NCBI RefSeq assembly: GCF_001456955.1 | Contig: NZ_KQ758469.1 | Coordinates: 374,926 to 438,925, forward strand | Reading direction: 5' to 3' | From: Microbacterium enclense | Lineage (GTDB): Bacteria; Actinomycetota; Actinomycetes; Actinomycetales; Microbacteriaceae | DNA length: 64,000 bases | Shown here: positions 48,753-58,353 of the stretch, in pieces | Position numbering within the stretch: the first letter of the stretch is position 1 | How the letters are laid out: each line of letters starts with the position of its first letter | Made by a program: the position numbers and the translations under genes | Notes under the pieces: generated by a model | What the model was told of the DNA's origin: nothing | Seen by the model: the letters and a program-made list of their open reading frames with translations, nothing else | Databases searched by the model: none

Positions 48753-50156
48753 TCAACCGATCACCACCCGGGGACGGCTGCGGACCGCGTCGGAGATGCG
48801 CAGCAGGAACGCCACGATGATCCAGTTGGCGATCAACGACGAGCCGCCGGCGGCCAGGAACGGGGTGGTGAGTCCGGTCAGGGGGATGACGCGGGTGACG
48901 CCGCCGACCATGATGAACACCTGCAGCGCGATGGTGAACGAGAAACCGGTCGCCAGGAGCTTGCCGAAGTCGTCCTGCCCGGCGAGCCCGATACGGATGC
49001 CGCGGCTCGTGAACACCATGTACAGCGCGAGGATCGCGAAGAGTCCGACGAGGCCGAGCTCCTCCCCGAGGCTCGGCACGATGTAATCGCTCTGCGACAG
49101 CGGGGTGATGTACGGCCGACCCTGGCCGAAACCCGTGCCGAAGAGGCCGCCGTGCGAGAGGCCGAAGATGCCCTGTACGAGCTGGTAGCTGCCGCCGTCG
49201 CGGTCGATGACCTCGGGGTCGAAGGCGTGCAGCCAGTTGGCGAAGCGTCCGTTGACGTAGGGCAGCACGCGGGAAGCGAGGAACGCACCGCTGGCGACCA
49301 GCACGAGACCGATGAGCACCCAGCTCGTCTTGCCCGTGGCGACGTAGAGCATCGCGACGAACATGCCGAAGATGAGCAGGCCGGTGCCGAGGTCGCGCTG
49401 GAGCACGATGATGCCGAGCGAGACGAGCCAGATGATCAGCACGGGGCCGAGCTCGCGCGCGCGGGGCCAGGTCATGAAGAGGAACCGCGTGCCGGTGGAG
49501 GTGAGGCTCTCGCGGGTGCGCACGAGGTACCCGGCGAAGAAGATGGCCAGGCAGATCTTGGCCAACTCGCCCGGCTGGAACGACACGAACCCGAGCGAGA
49601 CCCACACGTCGGCGTTCTGGTCGGTGCCCAGACCGGGGACGAACGGCAGCAGGAGCAGCAGGATGCCGATGAGCCCCGACAGGTAGGTGTATCGGAAGAG
49701 CACGCGGTAGTTGCGCACGAAGATCAGCACGGCGAGGGCCGCGAGCATCGCGATCACCGCCCATGCGATCTGGCGGTGGCCCGTGGCATCCCATCCGGTG
49801 GCTTGATCGGCCAGGTCGATGCGGTAGATCATCGCGATGCCCAGGCCCGTGAGCACGGTGGCGATGGGCAGCACGAACGGGTCGGCGTCGCGAGCCCGCA
49901 GGCGCAGCACGACGTGCGTGATGAGCGCGAGGACGGCCGGAACGGCGGCGAGGATCAGGAACCCGGTCTCGATCGCGCCCGTCGCGCCGAGTTGCACGAG
50001 CGTCACGGCGGCGCCGTAGACCGCGATGGCGAACGCGAGCAGCCCCAGCTCGCGATTGCGCTGCGTGGCGGGCACCCGGATCTTCTTCAGGGCCCGCATG
50101 ACCGCCGTGTCGGTGGAGACGGCATCCGTCGATCGGGTGAGTTTCTGGTCGGTCAT
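48753..50156 (-). CDS. rodA: SEDS glycosyltransferase RodA/FtsW
   Basis: A 467-residue SEDS protein with about 10-12 hydrophobic helices, which polymerises lipid II into glycan strands. Family segments: QPGELAKICLAIFFAGYL with the catalytic-region residues, LVSLGIIVLQRDLGTGLLIF, and GQGRPYITPLSQSDYIVPSL followed by GEELG. It acts with PbpA, encoded next downstream. It overlaps pstP by 4 nt. In actinobacteria this cluster member functions as RodA rather than FtsW, judged by context. Confidence 0.95.
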   Translation of the reverse strand: MTDQKLTRSTDAVSTDTAVMRALKKIRVPATQRNRELGLLAFAIAVYGAAVTLVQLGATGAIETGFLILAAVPAVLALITHVVLRLRARDADPFVLPIATVLTGLGIAMIYRIDLADQATGWDATGHRQIAWAVIAMLAALAVLIFVRNYRVLFRYTYLSGLIGILLLLLPFVPGLGTDQNADVWVSLGFVSFQPGELAKICLAIFFAGYLVRTRESLTSTGTRFLFMTWPRARELGPVLIIWLVSLGIIVLQRDLGTGLLIFGMFVAMLYVATGKTSWVLIGLVLVASGAFLASRVLPYVNGRFANWLHAFDPEVIDRDGGSYQLVQGIFGLSHGGLFGTGFGQGRPYITPLSQSDYIVPSLGEELGLVGLFAILALYMVFTSRGIRIGLAGQDDFGKLLATGFSFTIALQVFIMVGGVTRVIPLTGLTTPFLAAGGSSLIANWIIVAFLLRISDAVRSRPRVVIG

Positions 50157-51391
50157 CCGCTTGCCTCCTCTGCGGGGCGCAGGCGATCGACGATGCGCTG
50201 GGCGTCGTCGAGGGAGCTCGCCGAGATCGTGGCCTCGACGGTCTGCCGGTCGAACTCGCTCAGCTCGGCAAGCTCCACGTCGGTGTCTTCGTAGACGGTC
50301 GACAGCGACAGCGGCCCGATGGACTGCTGGATGCCGCGGTAGATGACGACCGAGTTCTCATCGGTGCCCACGTAGTAGCGCGTCTGGGTCCAGGCGTACC
50401 CGGCGTACAGGCCGAAGCCGAGACCCGCGAGCACGATGATCAGGGCGGCGAGCCAGCCGAGGCGGCGTCGTCGCGCACGGCGACGGTCTTCCTCGATGAG
50501 TTCCTCGAGGAACTCGGCGGCCGGTTCGAAGTGCGTGGGCTCGTTCGCGACCTGACGCGCGTGGTGCAGCCAGCCGGCGCGACCCGTGCGCGCGGCGGGC
50601 ACGACGACACCGCTCGGGTTGGACGCCGACCCGACGATCGTCGGGGTGCCGATGAAGACGGGATGCTGACCGCCCACGTCGACGAGCACGACGGTGACGT
50701 TGTCGGGCGCACCGCCGTCGAGAGCCTGCTTCAGCAGTGCGTCCGCGGTGCGCGCCGGCGGCATGCCCAGGGCGAGGGTCTTCGCGGTGTGGGCGTCGTC
50801 GACGACACCCGACAGACCATCGGAGCACAGCAGCCAGCGGTCGCCGTCTTGCGTCGGCATGATGAAGCTGTCGACCTCGGGGTCGGGGTCCATGTCGCCG
50901 AGCACGCGCATGAGCACCGAGCGACGCGGGTGATACCGCGCCTCCTCGGGGGTGATGCGTCCCGAATCGACCAGCCGCTGCACGAAGGTGTGATCGGCGG
51001 TGATCTGCGTGAGCGTGTCGTCGCGGTAGAGGTAGATGCGCGAGTCGCCGATGTGGCCGATCACGGCATAGTCGTCGACCATCACGAGGGCACTGACGGT
51101 GGTGCCCATACCCGCGAGCTCGGGACGACGCCCCACCGTGTCGATCAGCTCGGTCGCGGTGTCGGCCAGCGCGTCGCGGATCGCGTGCTCGGCCTCGGTG
51201 GGCGAGGGGAACGGCTGGTCGAGTTCGGTGAGGCGACCGATGGCGAGGCTCGAGGCCACGTCGCCGCCCGCGTGGCCGCCCATCCCGTCGGCGACCACGA
51301 AGAGATTGGACCCGGCGTAGCCGGAGTCCTGATTGTTGGAGCGCACCTTGCCCGTGTGGGAGATGGCGGCGCTCGAGCCCTGGAAGACCAT
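50153..51391 (-). CDS. pstP: PP2C-type Ser/Thr phosphatase PstP
   Basis: A 412-residue membrane phosphatase that reverses PknA and PknB phosphorylation. Metal-binding motifs: VVADGMGGHAGGD, GHIGDSRIYLYRDD, LCSDGLSGVVDD and APDNVTVVLVDVG. A C-terminal transmembrane helix lies near 325-345 (WLAALIIVLAGLGFGLYAGY), followed by a short external domain. It is preceded by fhaB, with 9 nt between, and coupled to rodA. Confidence 0.97.
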   Translation of the reverse strand: MVFQGSSAAISHTGKVRSNNQDSGYAGSNLFVVADGMGGHAGGDVASSLAIGRLTELDQPFPSPTEAEHAIRDALADTATELIDTVGRRPELAGMGTTVSALVMVDDYAVIGHIGDSRIYLYRDDTLTQITADHTFVQRLVDSGRITPEEARYHPRRSVLMRVLGDMDPDPEVDSFIMPTQDGDRWLLCSDGLSGVVDDAHTAKTLALGMPPARTADALLKQALDGGAPDNVTVVLVDVGGQHPVFIGTPTIVGSASNPSGVVVPAARTGRAGWLHHARQVANEPTHFEPAAEFLEELIEEDRRRARRRRLGWLAALIIVLAGLGFGLYAGYAWTQTRYYVGTDENSVVIYRGIQQSIGPLSLSTVYEDTDVELAELSEFDRQTVEATISASSLDDAQRIVDRLRPAEEASG

Positions 51392-51400
51392 GGAGGTGGC

Positions 51401-51936
51401 TTACGTCCTCAGCTCGAACGTCGTCGCGCCGACCTTGATCGGGGCGCCCACCTTCACCTGCACGGGTGCGGCGACGCGCACGCCGTCGTGGGAGGTGCCG
51501 TTGGTCGAATCGAGGTCCTGCAGCATCCACTGGTCGCCCCACAGCACGAGACGGGCGTGATGACTGGAGGTGTAGTCGTCGCGGATGACCAGGCCCGATT
51601 CGCTCGAGCGTCCGATCGTGAGCGGCTCGGTGCCCAGCGGCAGCTCGAGGCCCGCCTTGGGGCCGCTCGTGATGACGATGCGCGACACCGTCGAGGTGGT
51701 GGCGAGAGCGCCGACCGGTGACGGGGCGGGAGGGGCGGGACGCTTGACCTGCGTCGTGACTGCATCGGGGGAGGCGACGGGGGCGGCGGCCGCCGGAGCG
51801 GGGGATGCCGCGGGCTCGGGCAGCTTGCGCACCTTCACACCGAAGAGGTCCGCGCGCAGCGAGTACACGACACCGAAGACGAAGAACCACAGCAGCACGA
51901 GGAATCCGCCCTGCAGAAGAAGAAGAGTCAGTTGAC

Positions 51937-51940
<4 letters not shown>
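51401..51940 (-). CDS. fhaB: FHA-domain protein FhaB (FipA-like)
   Basis: A 179-residue protein. An N-terminal helix (LTLLLLQGGFLVLLWFFVFG) anchors it in the membrane, then a linker, then one FHA domain at about 95-175 with GRSSESGLVIRDDYTSSHHA, and LQDLDSTNGTSHDG as the phospho-Thr-binding signature. It recruits phosphorylated division proteins. The ATG overlaps the fhaA stop by 4 nt. Confidence 0.95.
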
Positions 51941-52674
<734 letters not shown>

Positions 52675-52828
52675 GAGACTCCTTCGGGCAGGCAGACCAG
52701 TAGGCACATCGTAGTCAGCACGGCTGGGCAGGTCATGGATGCCGGCTCCGGGGGCCGCGTTTCGTCAGGCGGCCGGTGCCGTGATATTCTCGGAAAGTTG
52801 GTCGCGTGGCATCCTCGATGCCTCGCAT

Positions 52829-52912
52829 GCGCGAGTGGCGGAATAGGTAGACGCGCTGGCTTCAGGTGCCAGTGCCTTCACGGGCGTGGGGGTTCAAGTC
52901 CCCCCTCGCGCA
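52829..52912 (+). tRNA. tRNA-Leu(CAG)
   Basis: An 84-nt class II tRNA with a long variable arm. The acceptor GCGCGAG pairs with CTCGCGC, the anticodon is CAG, and the T-arm reads GGGTTCAAGTCCCCC. It stands at the junction between conserved origin-proximal genes and accessory genes, a frequent integration target, though I found no second copy of its 3' end in the window. Confidence 0.97.
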
Positions 52913-52960
52913 CAGATGGCCCAGTTTGTGAATGTGGGCCAATCTGTTTGGAAATACGAG

Positions 52961-52997
52961 GAGCCGGTCGAGTTTTCGACCGGCTCTTCGCTTTTTC
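52961..52997 (+). terminator. terminator downstream of tRNA-Leu
   Basis: An 11-bp stem, GAGCCGGTCGA with TCGACCGGCTC, around GTTT, followed by TTCGCTTTTTC. Confidence 0.85.
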
Positions 52998-53076
52998 GGC
53001 ATCCGTGACGAGTGAACCTGTCGCGGTAGGGGTCGCTCGACGGTGTCGCGTTCGAGCCAGATCGAGGGACGTGCTG

Positions 53077-54546
53077 GTGGAGGAGAGCGCCGACGAGAAC
53101 GTCGAGCTGCTTCTGGCGTTGCTGCAGAACAACGCCGAGTTGGAGTGGTTGGAGTTCAAGTCCTCGCTGGGCGACCCGGAACGAATCGCGCGCTACATCT
53201 CCGGTCTCGCGAACACGGCCGCGCTTCTCAACCGTCATTCCGCGTACGTGGTGTGGGGGGTGGAGGACGAGACCCGGCGCATCATCGGGACTGACTTCTC
53301 GCCCCGCACGACCAAGGTCAAAGGCCAGGAGCTCGAGCTGTGGCTGGCCCGCGCAACCCCGGGTGCGGTGTTCGCCTTCATCGAGTTCGAGTTCGAGGGT
53401 GCCCACATGGTCATCCTGCGAGTCCATGCAGCAGCGGACCGCCCCGTCGAGTGCCTGTCGAAGGCCTACATCCGTGTCGGTTCGTCCTTGGTGGAGCTAA
53501 AGACCGACAAGGATCGCGAGGGTCGCCTCTGGGACATCCTCCGGAACAAGAGCTTCGAAGAGGGAACGGCCATGGAGGCCGTAGCCGAGGAGCGGGTGCA
53601 GAAGCTCCTGGACTTGGGGGCGTATTTCGCTCGCAGCCGCCAGGCTCACCCCGCCTCGCTGGAGGACCTTCTGGCCATTGCGACGACGCTGGGCCTGCTT
53701 CGACCGCGGGACGACGGCCGCTGGGACATCACCAACTTGGGTGCCCTGCTGTTCGCACGCGAGTTGTCGTCATTCCCGACGGTCTCGGGCAAGAGCATCC
53801 GCGTCGTTCAGTACGAGGGTGACACGCGGGCACAGGTCGTTCGCCGGCAAGACGGCGCGAAAGGCTATGCGGTCGGCTTCATGGGGCTGCTGTCCTGGCT
53901 GAAGGCGGTGCTCCCCGCGCGCGAGGTGTACGTCAACGGTGAGCGCACTGAGCAGTTGGTTTACACAGACCTTCTTCTTCGAGAGGTGCTCGCCAACGCG
54001 ATGGTGCACCAGGACCTGACGGTCCGTGGCTCAGGTCCGCGCGTGGAGATCTTCAACGACCGCATCGAGGTCAGCAACCCCGGCCGTTCCCTCGTCGCGG
54101 TCGACCGTCTGATCAACCACCCGCCGCTCGCACGGAACTCGGCCCTTGCCAACCTGATGCTGCAGATGCGTCTGTGCGAGAACCACGGCACCGGTTGGGA
54201 CCGCATCGCGATGGAGACCGAGGATGCAGGTCTACCCTCTCCGACGGTGCAGTCGGACGACGATTCTATGCGAGTGACCATTCTGGGGCCGCGCAAGCTG
54301 ACCACGATGCAGCGCGAGGATCAGAAGTGGATCGTCTACGCGCACGCCTGTTTGCAGTACGCGAACCACAAACACCTCACCAACGGCTCACTGCGTGACC
54401 GATTTGGGATCTCGACGCGAAACTCCTCCCAAGTGTCGCGGCTGATCGCTTACGCGGTTGAGGACGGGTTGATTGAGCTGTTCGATGAGTCCGTGGGTAC
54501 CAAGTCGCGCTCCTACGTTCCGTACTGGGCCCGTCTCGTTCGCTGA
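53077..54546 (+). CDS. AlbA_2 (Schlafen) and HATPase domain protein
   Basis: A 489-residue protein. The N-terminal about 130 residues match the Schlafen AlbA_2 fold: ELEWLEFKSSLGDPERIARY, then AYVVWGVEDETRRIIG. A middle linker carries helix-turn-helix-like helices. Around 300-390 there is an HATPase_c_4-like region with LLLREVLANAMVHQDLTVRG and IEVSNPGRSLVAVDRL. Such proteins are called transcriptional regulators or helicase-related and occur in phage-defence islands and mobile DNA. GTG at 53077 is preferred, with GAGGG at 8 nt; GTG at 53071 is possible. It follows the tRNA-Leu terminator and reads rightward alone. Confidence 0.82.
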   Translation: MEESADENVELLLALLQNNAELEWLEFKSSLGDPERIARYISGLANTAALLNRHSAYVVWGVEDETRRIIGTDFSPRTTKVKGQELELWLARATPGAVFAFIEFEFEGAHMVILRVHAAADRPVECLSKAYIRVGSSLVELKTDKDREGRLWDILRNKSFEEGTAMEAVAEERVQKLLDLGAYFARSRQAHPASLEDLLAIATTLGLLRPRDDGRWDITNLGALLFARELSSFPTVSGKSIRVVQYEGDTRAQVVRRQDGAKGYAVGFMGLLSWLKAVLPAREVYVNGERTEQLVYTDLLLREVLANAMVHQDLTVRGSGPRVEIFNDRIEVSNPGRSLVAVDRLINHPPLARNSALANLMLQMRLCENHGTGWDRIAMETEDAGLPSPTVQSDDDSMRVTILGPRKLTTMQREDQKWIVYAHACLQYANHKHLTNGSLRDRFGISTRNSSQVSRLIAYAVEDGLIELFDESVGTKSRSYVPYWARLVR

Positions 54547-54555
54547 CCGATCCGG

Positions 54556-54632
54556 TTTGCTTGACTGCAAACTGCACATCGCTCCTCAAGACTCAGCAAA
54601 CCACGTGTAGACGGGGCGAATTTGCTTGACTG
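54556..54632. repeat. 12-bp direct repeat TTTGCTTGACTG, two copies
   Basis: Exact copies at 54556-54567 and 54621-54632, 65 bp apart, in the gap before the gene at 54707. They may be operators or remnants; no -10 lies at the usual distance from their TTGACT. Confidence 0.5.
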
Positions 54633-54694
54633 GCATGTGCGCGCAGGGCGCCGGAGCTGGTGGACGACCCACCGGAGCGTCCGCTTGAGCCCGG

Positions 54695-54700
54695 TAGTCT
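54695..54700 (+). promoter_or_regulatory. -10 element TAGTCT, leaderless promoter
   Basis: TAGTCT ends 6 nt before the GTG at 54707. Confidence 0.5.
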
Positions 54701-54706
54701 CCGGAC

Positions 54707-55336
54707 GTGAGAACCGACTGCGCGCCTGACCTTGCACCGACGACCTGCCAGCTGGACCGAATCGCCAGCGCGCTGGAGGAAGAGCCTGGCGTGGTGGAGA
54801 TACTCACCACTGTGGTCGTTCCGTCTCTCCTTGGTGTGGCCACGCTTGTCGTGGCGGTCCTGTCGTGGCGCCTGGCTCGACGCGTGCACCAATTCGAGGT
54901 GGGTGTGCACGAGGAGACGGAGCTGCACGCGCAGCGGGAGCGGCGGTATCAGTTCGGTCAGGTCATGATGGAGTACTCCGAGGCCGTCGTCACCGAATGG
55001 GTGTTCGCCGGGAAGGTGATGTACAGCGACGGTGTCATTTCAGCTCCGCCCGAATCGAGAACCGCTCGGGCGCGCGTCGAGGCGGAGTTGCTGCGCGCTC
55101 CGGGTCCGCATGCTGGAACCCTTCTCGCTCGCGTGCGTGACAGCTTCGAGGAGGACGAGAGTCGCCAGCCTCCCGAGAACCGGCCCCGGCTCGCGGCACT
55201 GGTCAAGATGGCTAACAAGCTCTCCATCGAGTCCTGGGTTCAAGAGCCCAATCAGTGGGCGGAGCGGGATGAAGTACATCAAGCCGACCGCATTCGCCTG
55301 ATGACCCCTGACGGTGCGCGGGGCGGTTCCCGCTAG
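54707..55336 (+). CDS. hypothetical single-pass membrane protein
   Basis: A 209-residue protein. A short polar N-terminus precedes one helix at about 28-50 (VEILTTVVVPSLLGVATLVV), then a basic coiled segment RLARRVHQFEVGVHEETELH, then a helical cytoplasmic domain containing YQFGQVMMEYSEAVVTEWVF. GTG start with a leaderless promoter. It resembles, in architecture only, the proteins at 55592, 62188 and 63021. No family recognised; such membrane-anchored helical proteins are common in accessory islands. Confidence 0.7.
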   Translation: MRTDCAPDLAPTTCQLDRIASALEEEPGVVEILTTVVVPSLLGVATLVVAVLSWRLARRVHQFEVGVHEETELHAQRERRYQFGQVMMEYSEAVVTEWVFAGKVMYSDGVISAPPESRTARARVEAELLRAPGPHAGTLLARVRDSFEEDESRQPPENRPRLAALVKMANKLSIESWVQEPNQWAERDEVHQADRIRLMTPDGARGGSR

Positions 55337-55591
55337 ACGGTGAGCTGTCGCGCGCTCGGGCATCACCCATGACGTCTGCCGCGTTGTCTGCAGCATATGA
55401 CCGCTTGCCGTCGAGCTTGAGACGCCAACTACAAGAGGCCCTCCATATGAAGTCATCGACCGGGGTGAGGCGGAAGGTGGGTGCCCGCCCGGCCTTGCAT
55501 CCGCGGGTGCGCTGACCGTTCCGAGCAGCTGTTCGCGCAACGCGCGGTCAGTGGCACCGTCGTCATCCTCGCCGTCCCGGAGGATGGCGAC

Positions 55592-56602
55592 ATGAAAGCT
55601 CGACGTGACGCCGGTCAACGCGCTCTGGTGGTGCTCACCCTTGCATTGGTCGCCATCGCGGCCGCATATGGTCTCAGCTGGTTGGCGCGGGCCACGCCTG
55701 GGGTGACGTGGACCGTCAGTTGGGACGTGTGGACGGTGGCCAGTGCTGTGGGCACGATTGGTGCAACCGCGGTGGCTCTCTGGCTCGCTGTTCGAGGTAT
55801 CCGAAGCGAGCGGGATCGGGCTTCCCGGGTTGTGTCCGCTTGGGTGAGCGACGAGTACCTTCCCGACCCCGAGACGCACCGCTATCGCCGCGAAGCTGTG
55901 CTTCATGTAGCCAACGAAAGTGACGAGCCGGTCTTTGGGGCTCGGGTGAGCGTTGTGGTCGGCGAGGACGGTGTTCGCCTGGGACCGCTGGCTGCACCGT
56001 CGATCATCAGCGTGATTCCCCCACGCCGAGAGTTGAAGTTCGACATCTCTACCGCGCTACGCGCTCACGAGAACAGTTGGATGCCCCGGGCGGAGCTCTT
56101 CTTCAAAGACCCGTACGGACGACGATGGTTGCGCAACGCCGACGGCGACCTGCGTGAGGTCACCGGAGAGAAGAGCGAGCTCGTCCATGACGGCGAGAAC
56201 GACATGCGCCAAGTCGGTGACCTCCAGTCTCAGGAGAACCCGCTGGTGATCGCAATGATGTGGTTGGAGGCGGTCCGGGACGGCCGGCTCGACGATGTGG
56301 AGTTCACCTCGGCTCCGGAAGCAGATTGGTGGCAGTCCACCGATTGGGCGGCACTCGCTGACCGCCTGCGCGATACCCAGCCGACGTCATTCGTGGACTA
56401 CCCGGCAGCCAGCGTCGCGCGGGTGAAGGTGACGGATGACGTCAGCCTGCAGGGAATGGTCGTGCGCGGCGAAGGCGTCGTTTTGGACGGTGGTAGCTGG
56501 ATCACCCTCACGCGGAGCGCGTTGCGCGGATGGCGCGTGTTCGCTATCGGTCGCGCGGTTAGGCCGGACGACGTTGCCCTGCCGGACGACGCGTTCGGGT
56601 GA
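55592..56602 (+). CDS. hypothetical membrane protein with two N-terminal helices
   Basis: A 336-residue protein. The ATG at 55592 has GGAGG at about 8 nt, so upstream in-frame starts are ignored. Two helices (about 12-34 and 46-66, VASAVGTIGATAVALWLAV) are followed by IRSERDRASRVVSAWVSDEY. A beta-rich domain (VLHVANESDEPVFGARVSVV) and an acidic C-terminal domain containing MMWLEAVRDGRLDDVEFT come next. The beta module and helical tail recall cytoplasmic or external recognition domains of island-borne membrane proteins. Function unknown. Confidence 0.75.
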   Translation: MKARRDAGQRALVVLTLALVAIAAAYGLSWLARATPGVTWTVSWDVWTVASAVGTIGATAVALWLAVRGIRSERDRASRVVSAWVSDEYLPDPETHRYRREAVLHVANESDEPVFGARVSVVVGEDGVRLGPLAAPSIISVIPPRRELKFDISTALRAHENSWMPRAELFFKDPYGRRWLRNADGDLREVTGEKSELVHDGENDMRQVGDLQSQENPLVIAMMWLEAVRDGRLDDVEFTSAPEADWWQSTDWAALADRLRDTQPTSFVDYPAASVARVKVTDDVSLQGMVVRGEGVVLDGGSWITLTRSALRGWRVFAIGRAVRPDDVALPDDAFG

Positions 56603-56640
56603 GCGGAGGATCTCAGGCGCCCCCGATGCTGACTCACGAA

Positions 56641-56676
56641 GCACCGCCGCCGGCCGGATGGCACCGGCGGCGGTGC
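56641..56676. terminator. bidirectional terminator between convergent genes
   Basis: A 13-bp perfect stem, GCACCGCCGCCGG with CCGGCGGCGGTGC, and a 10-nt loop, between the stops at 56602 (+) and 56684 (-). Confidence 0.75.
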
Positions 56677-56683
56677 TGCGAGC

Positions 56684-58353
56684 TCACGCCGCGATGGAAT
56701 CCAATCGTTCCAGCGGCTTGCCGTCGATGTCGGTGCGGCGCCGCGCACGGACGTCCTTACGGTCGACCGTCTCCAGCGCCTCAGCGTGCACGTGCTCGAC
56801 GATGCGGCGCATGTTCGACACCGACACGGCCGCGCCAGCGCACAGCGCGTTGTAGGCGTAGCCCACGGCTCGACGCTTCTCGGGGTTGCCGATATCGGTC
56901 TCGTTGTCGCCCTTGAACCAGTTGTTGTTCTCCTCGACGCGGTTGCGCATTCCGAAGAACGCCCGCCACTTGGGCGTGCGGTACTCGATGTTCTGCAGGT
57001 TCTTGATGATGCGCATCCCCTCCGTAGTGTCGGGTCCGAACTGCAGCGTCTTCTGCTGGAGGGGGTTCCCACGCACGACCTTGTCGGTTGCGGGGTCGAT
57101 GAGCATCATGTCCTTGGTGATGGTCGGGTAGGTGTATCGGTGGAACCCGTCGGCGTCGGGGCGGCCCTTCTCGGTGAGGCGGTACTTGCTGCGTGCGGCG
57201 AGGTGCGCGTAGTAGGTCTCATCGTCGATGAGGCCCGCCAGCCAGTCCGGGGTGGCGGTGACGAGGTCTTTGGGCATCCACCGGAGGTAGAGGTTGCCAT
57301 CGACCTGGATAGCGTCGCCGATACTCGCCTGCTTACCGGTGTACTTCTTCTTGAAGTGCCAGACCGTGTAGAAGCCCATCTTGCGGATTTCGACCTGGAA
57401 TCGCCATGCCTTGAACCCGTTGTAGGCGCGGTCTCCGATGAGGTAGCCGCGCTCGAGGAAAAGCCGGTGTGGAAGCGGACGGCGATGAGCGGTCCGTACC
57501 TGTTGCGTCCCGGCTCGTGCATGGTTACCCCGGTGGTGAGGACCGGGAAGCTGAGGTGGTTGGCGGGGTCGTTGGGGAGGGTGGTGACGGTCTCCACCTC
57601 CCATGCGGGTTCGTCGCTGCGCTTGCCCTTGCCCTTGTGGTTGCCCTCGCGGGTGTACGGTCCGCTCATCGCGTCGAGGTTGAAGCGGTTGGAGTCCTGC
57701 CTGCTCACGGAGGGGTTTGCGCGACCGACGAGCTTGAGCGGGGTGCCGTCGATGCCGACGTTGCCTCTGTAGCGGGCGCGGATGTCGGCGGGGAGCCGGC
57801 ACACGCTCGCGCGCACCAGCGCGTTCATGAGCTCGTCAGCGCGGTCGCGCTTCTTCTGCGAGTAGGTGGCGCGCGCGATGATGAACTCTTCGGCGGTGGC
57901 GTGCTTGCGCTTGTCGATGTCCCAGGGCTCCATGAGGTCCAGGATGCGGTTGAGGGCCTGGCAGTAGCGCTGGTACCACTGGTTGCGGTCACCCGGAAGG
58001 GCGCCGAGTTCGAGGTAGTCGCGCACCTCCGGGGTGGTGCGGGCGTACAGCGTGGTGGCGATGGCGTCGTACCGGGAATCCCCGTCATCCATGTGCATGA
58101 GGAAGAGGATGAGCACGGCACGGTGCGTCATCAAAGGCTTGCGGCCGGCGCCGGAGCGGCGGTCCTCCTTCTTCCACTTGTCGATGAGTTCGACCACGCC
58201 GGATTCGTCGATGAGGGTGCCGTAGAGCTTCACCTTGTCCAGGCACCCGGCGTTCGTCTTCCGCAGCCACTGGTACCGGTCGTAGGTGTGCCCGGTGGCT
58301 TCGAGCATGCGAGCGTCGAGGAGCTCGAGGGCGACCTGCTTCTGGGGGGTCAT
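56684..58353 (-). pseudogene. DDE transposase, frameshifted
   Basis: Two overlapping frames together encode one transposase of about 556 residues: ATG at 58353 (MTPQKQVALELLDARML) reads to about 57460, then the next frame continues to 56684. The catalytic triad is split across the join: first Asp in VGIDGTPLKLV, second Asp in YLIGDRAYNGFKAW, Glu in MRNRVEENNNWFKGD. The break lies at an A4 run at 57459-57462 (T4 on the coding strand); one extra base restores HTGFFLERGYLIGD, so a single deletion or a sequencing error is likely. The ATG overlaps the upstream recombinase-like stop. Relation to IS1182/IS4-type elements is likely but not proven. Confidence 0.82.

Noticed and set aside
52829..52912. 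att duplication of the tRNA-Leu 3' end
   Set aside because: No second copy of the T-arm and acceptor sequence was found downstream in the window.
57455..57470. Programmed -1 frameshift in the transposase
   Set aside because: No XXXYYYZ slippery heptamer is present in the zero frame. A one-base deletion restores a better protein, so a pseudogene is favoured.
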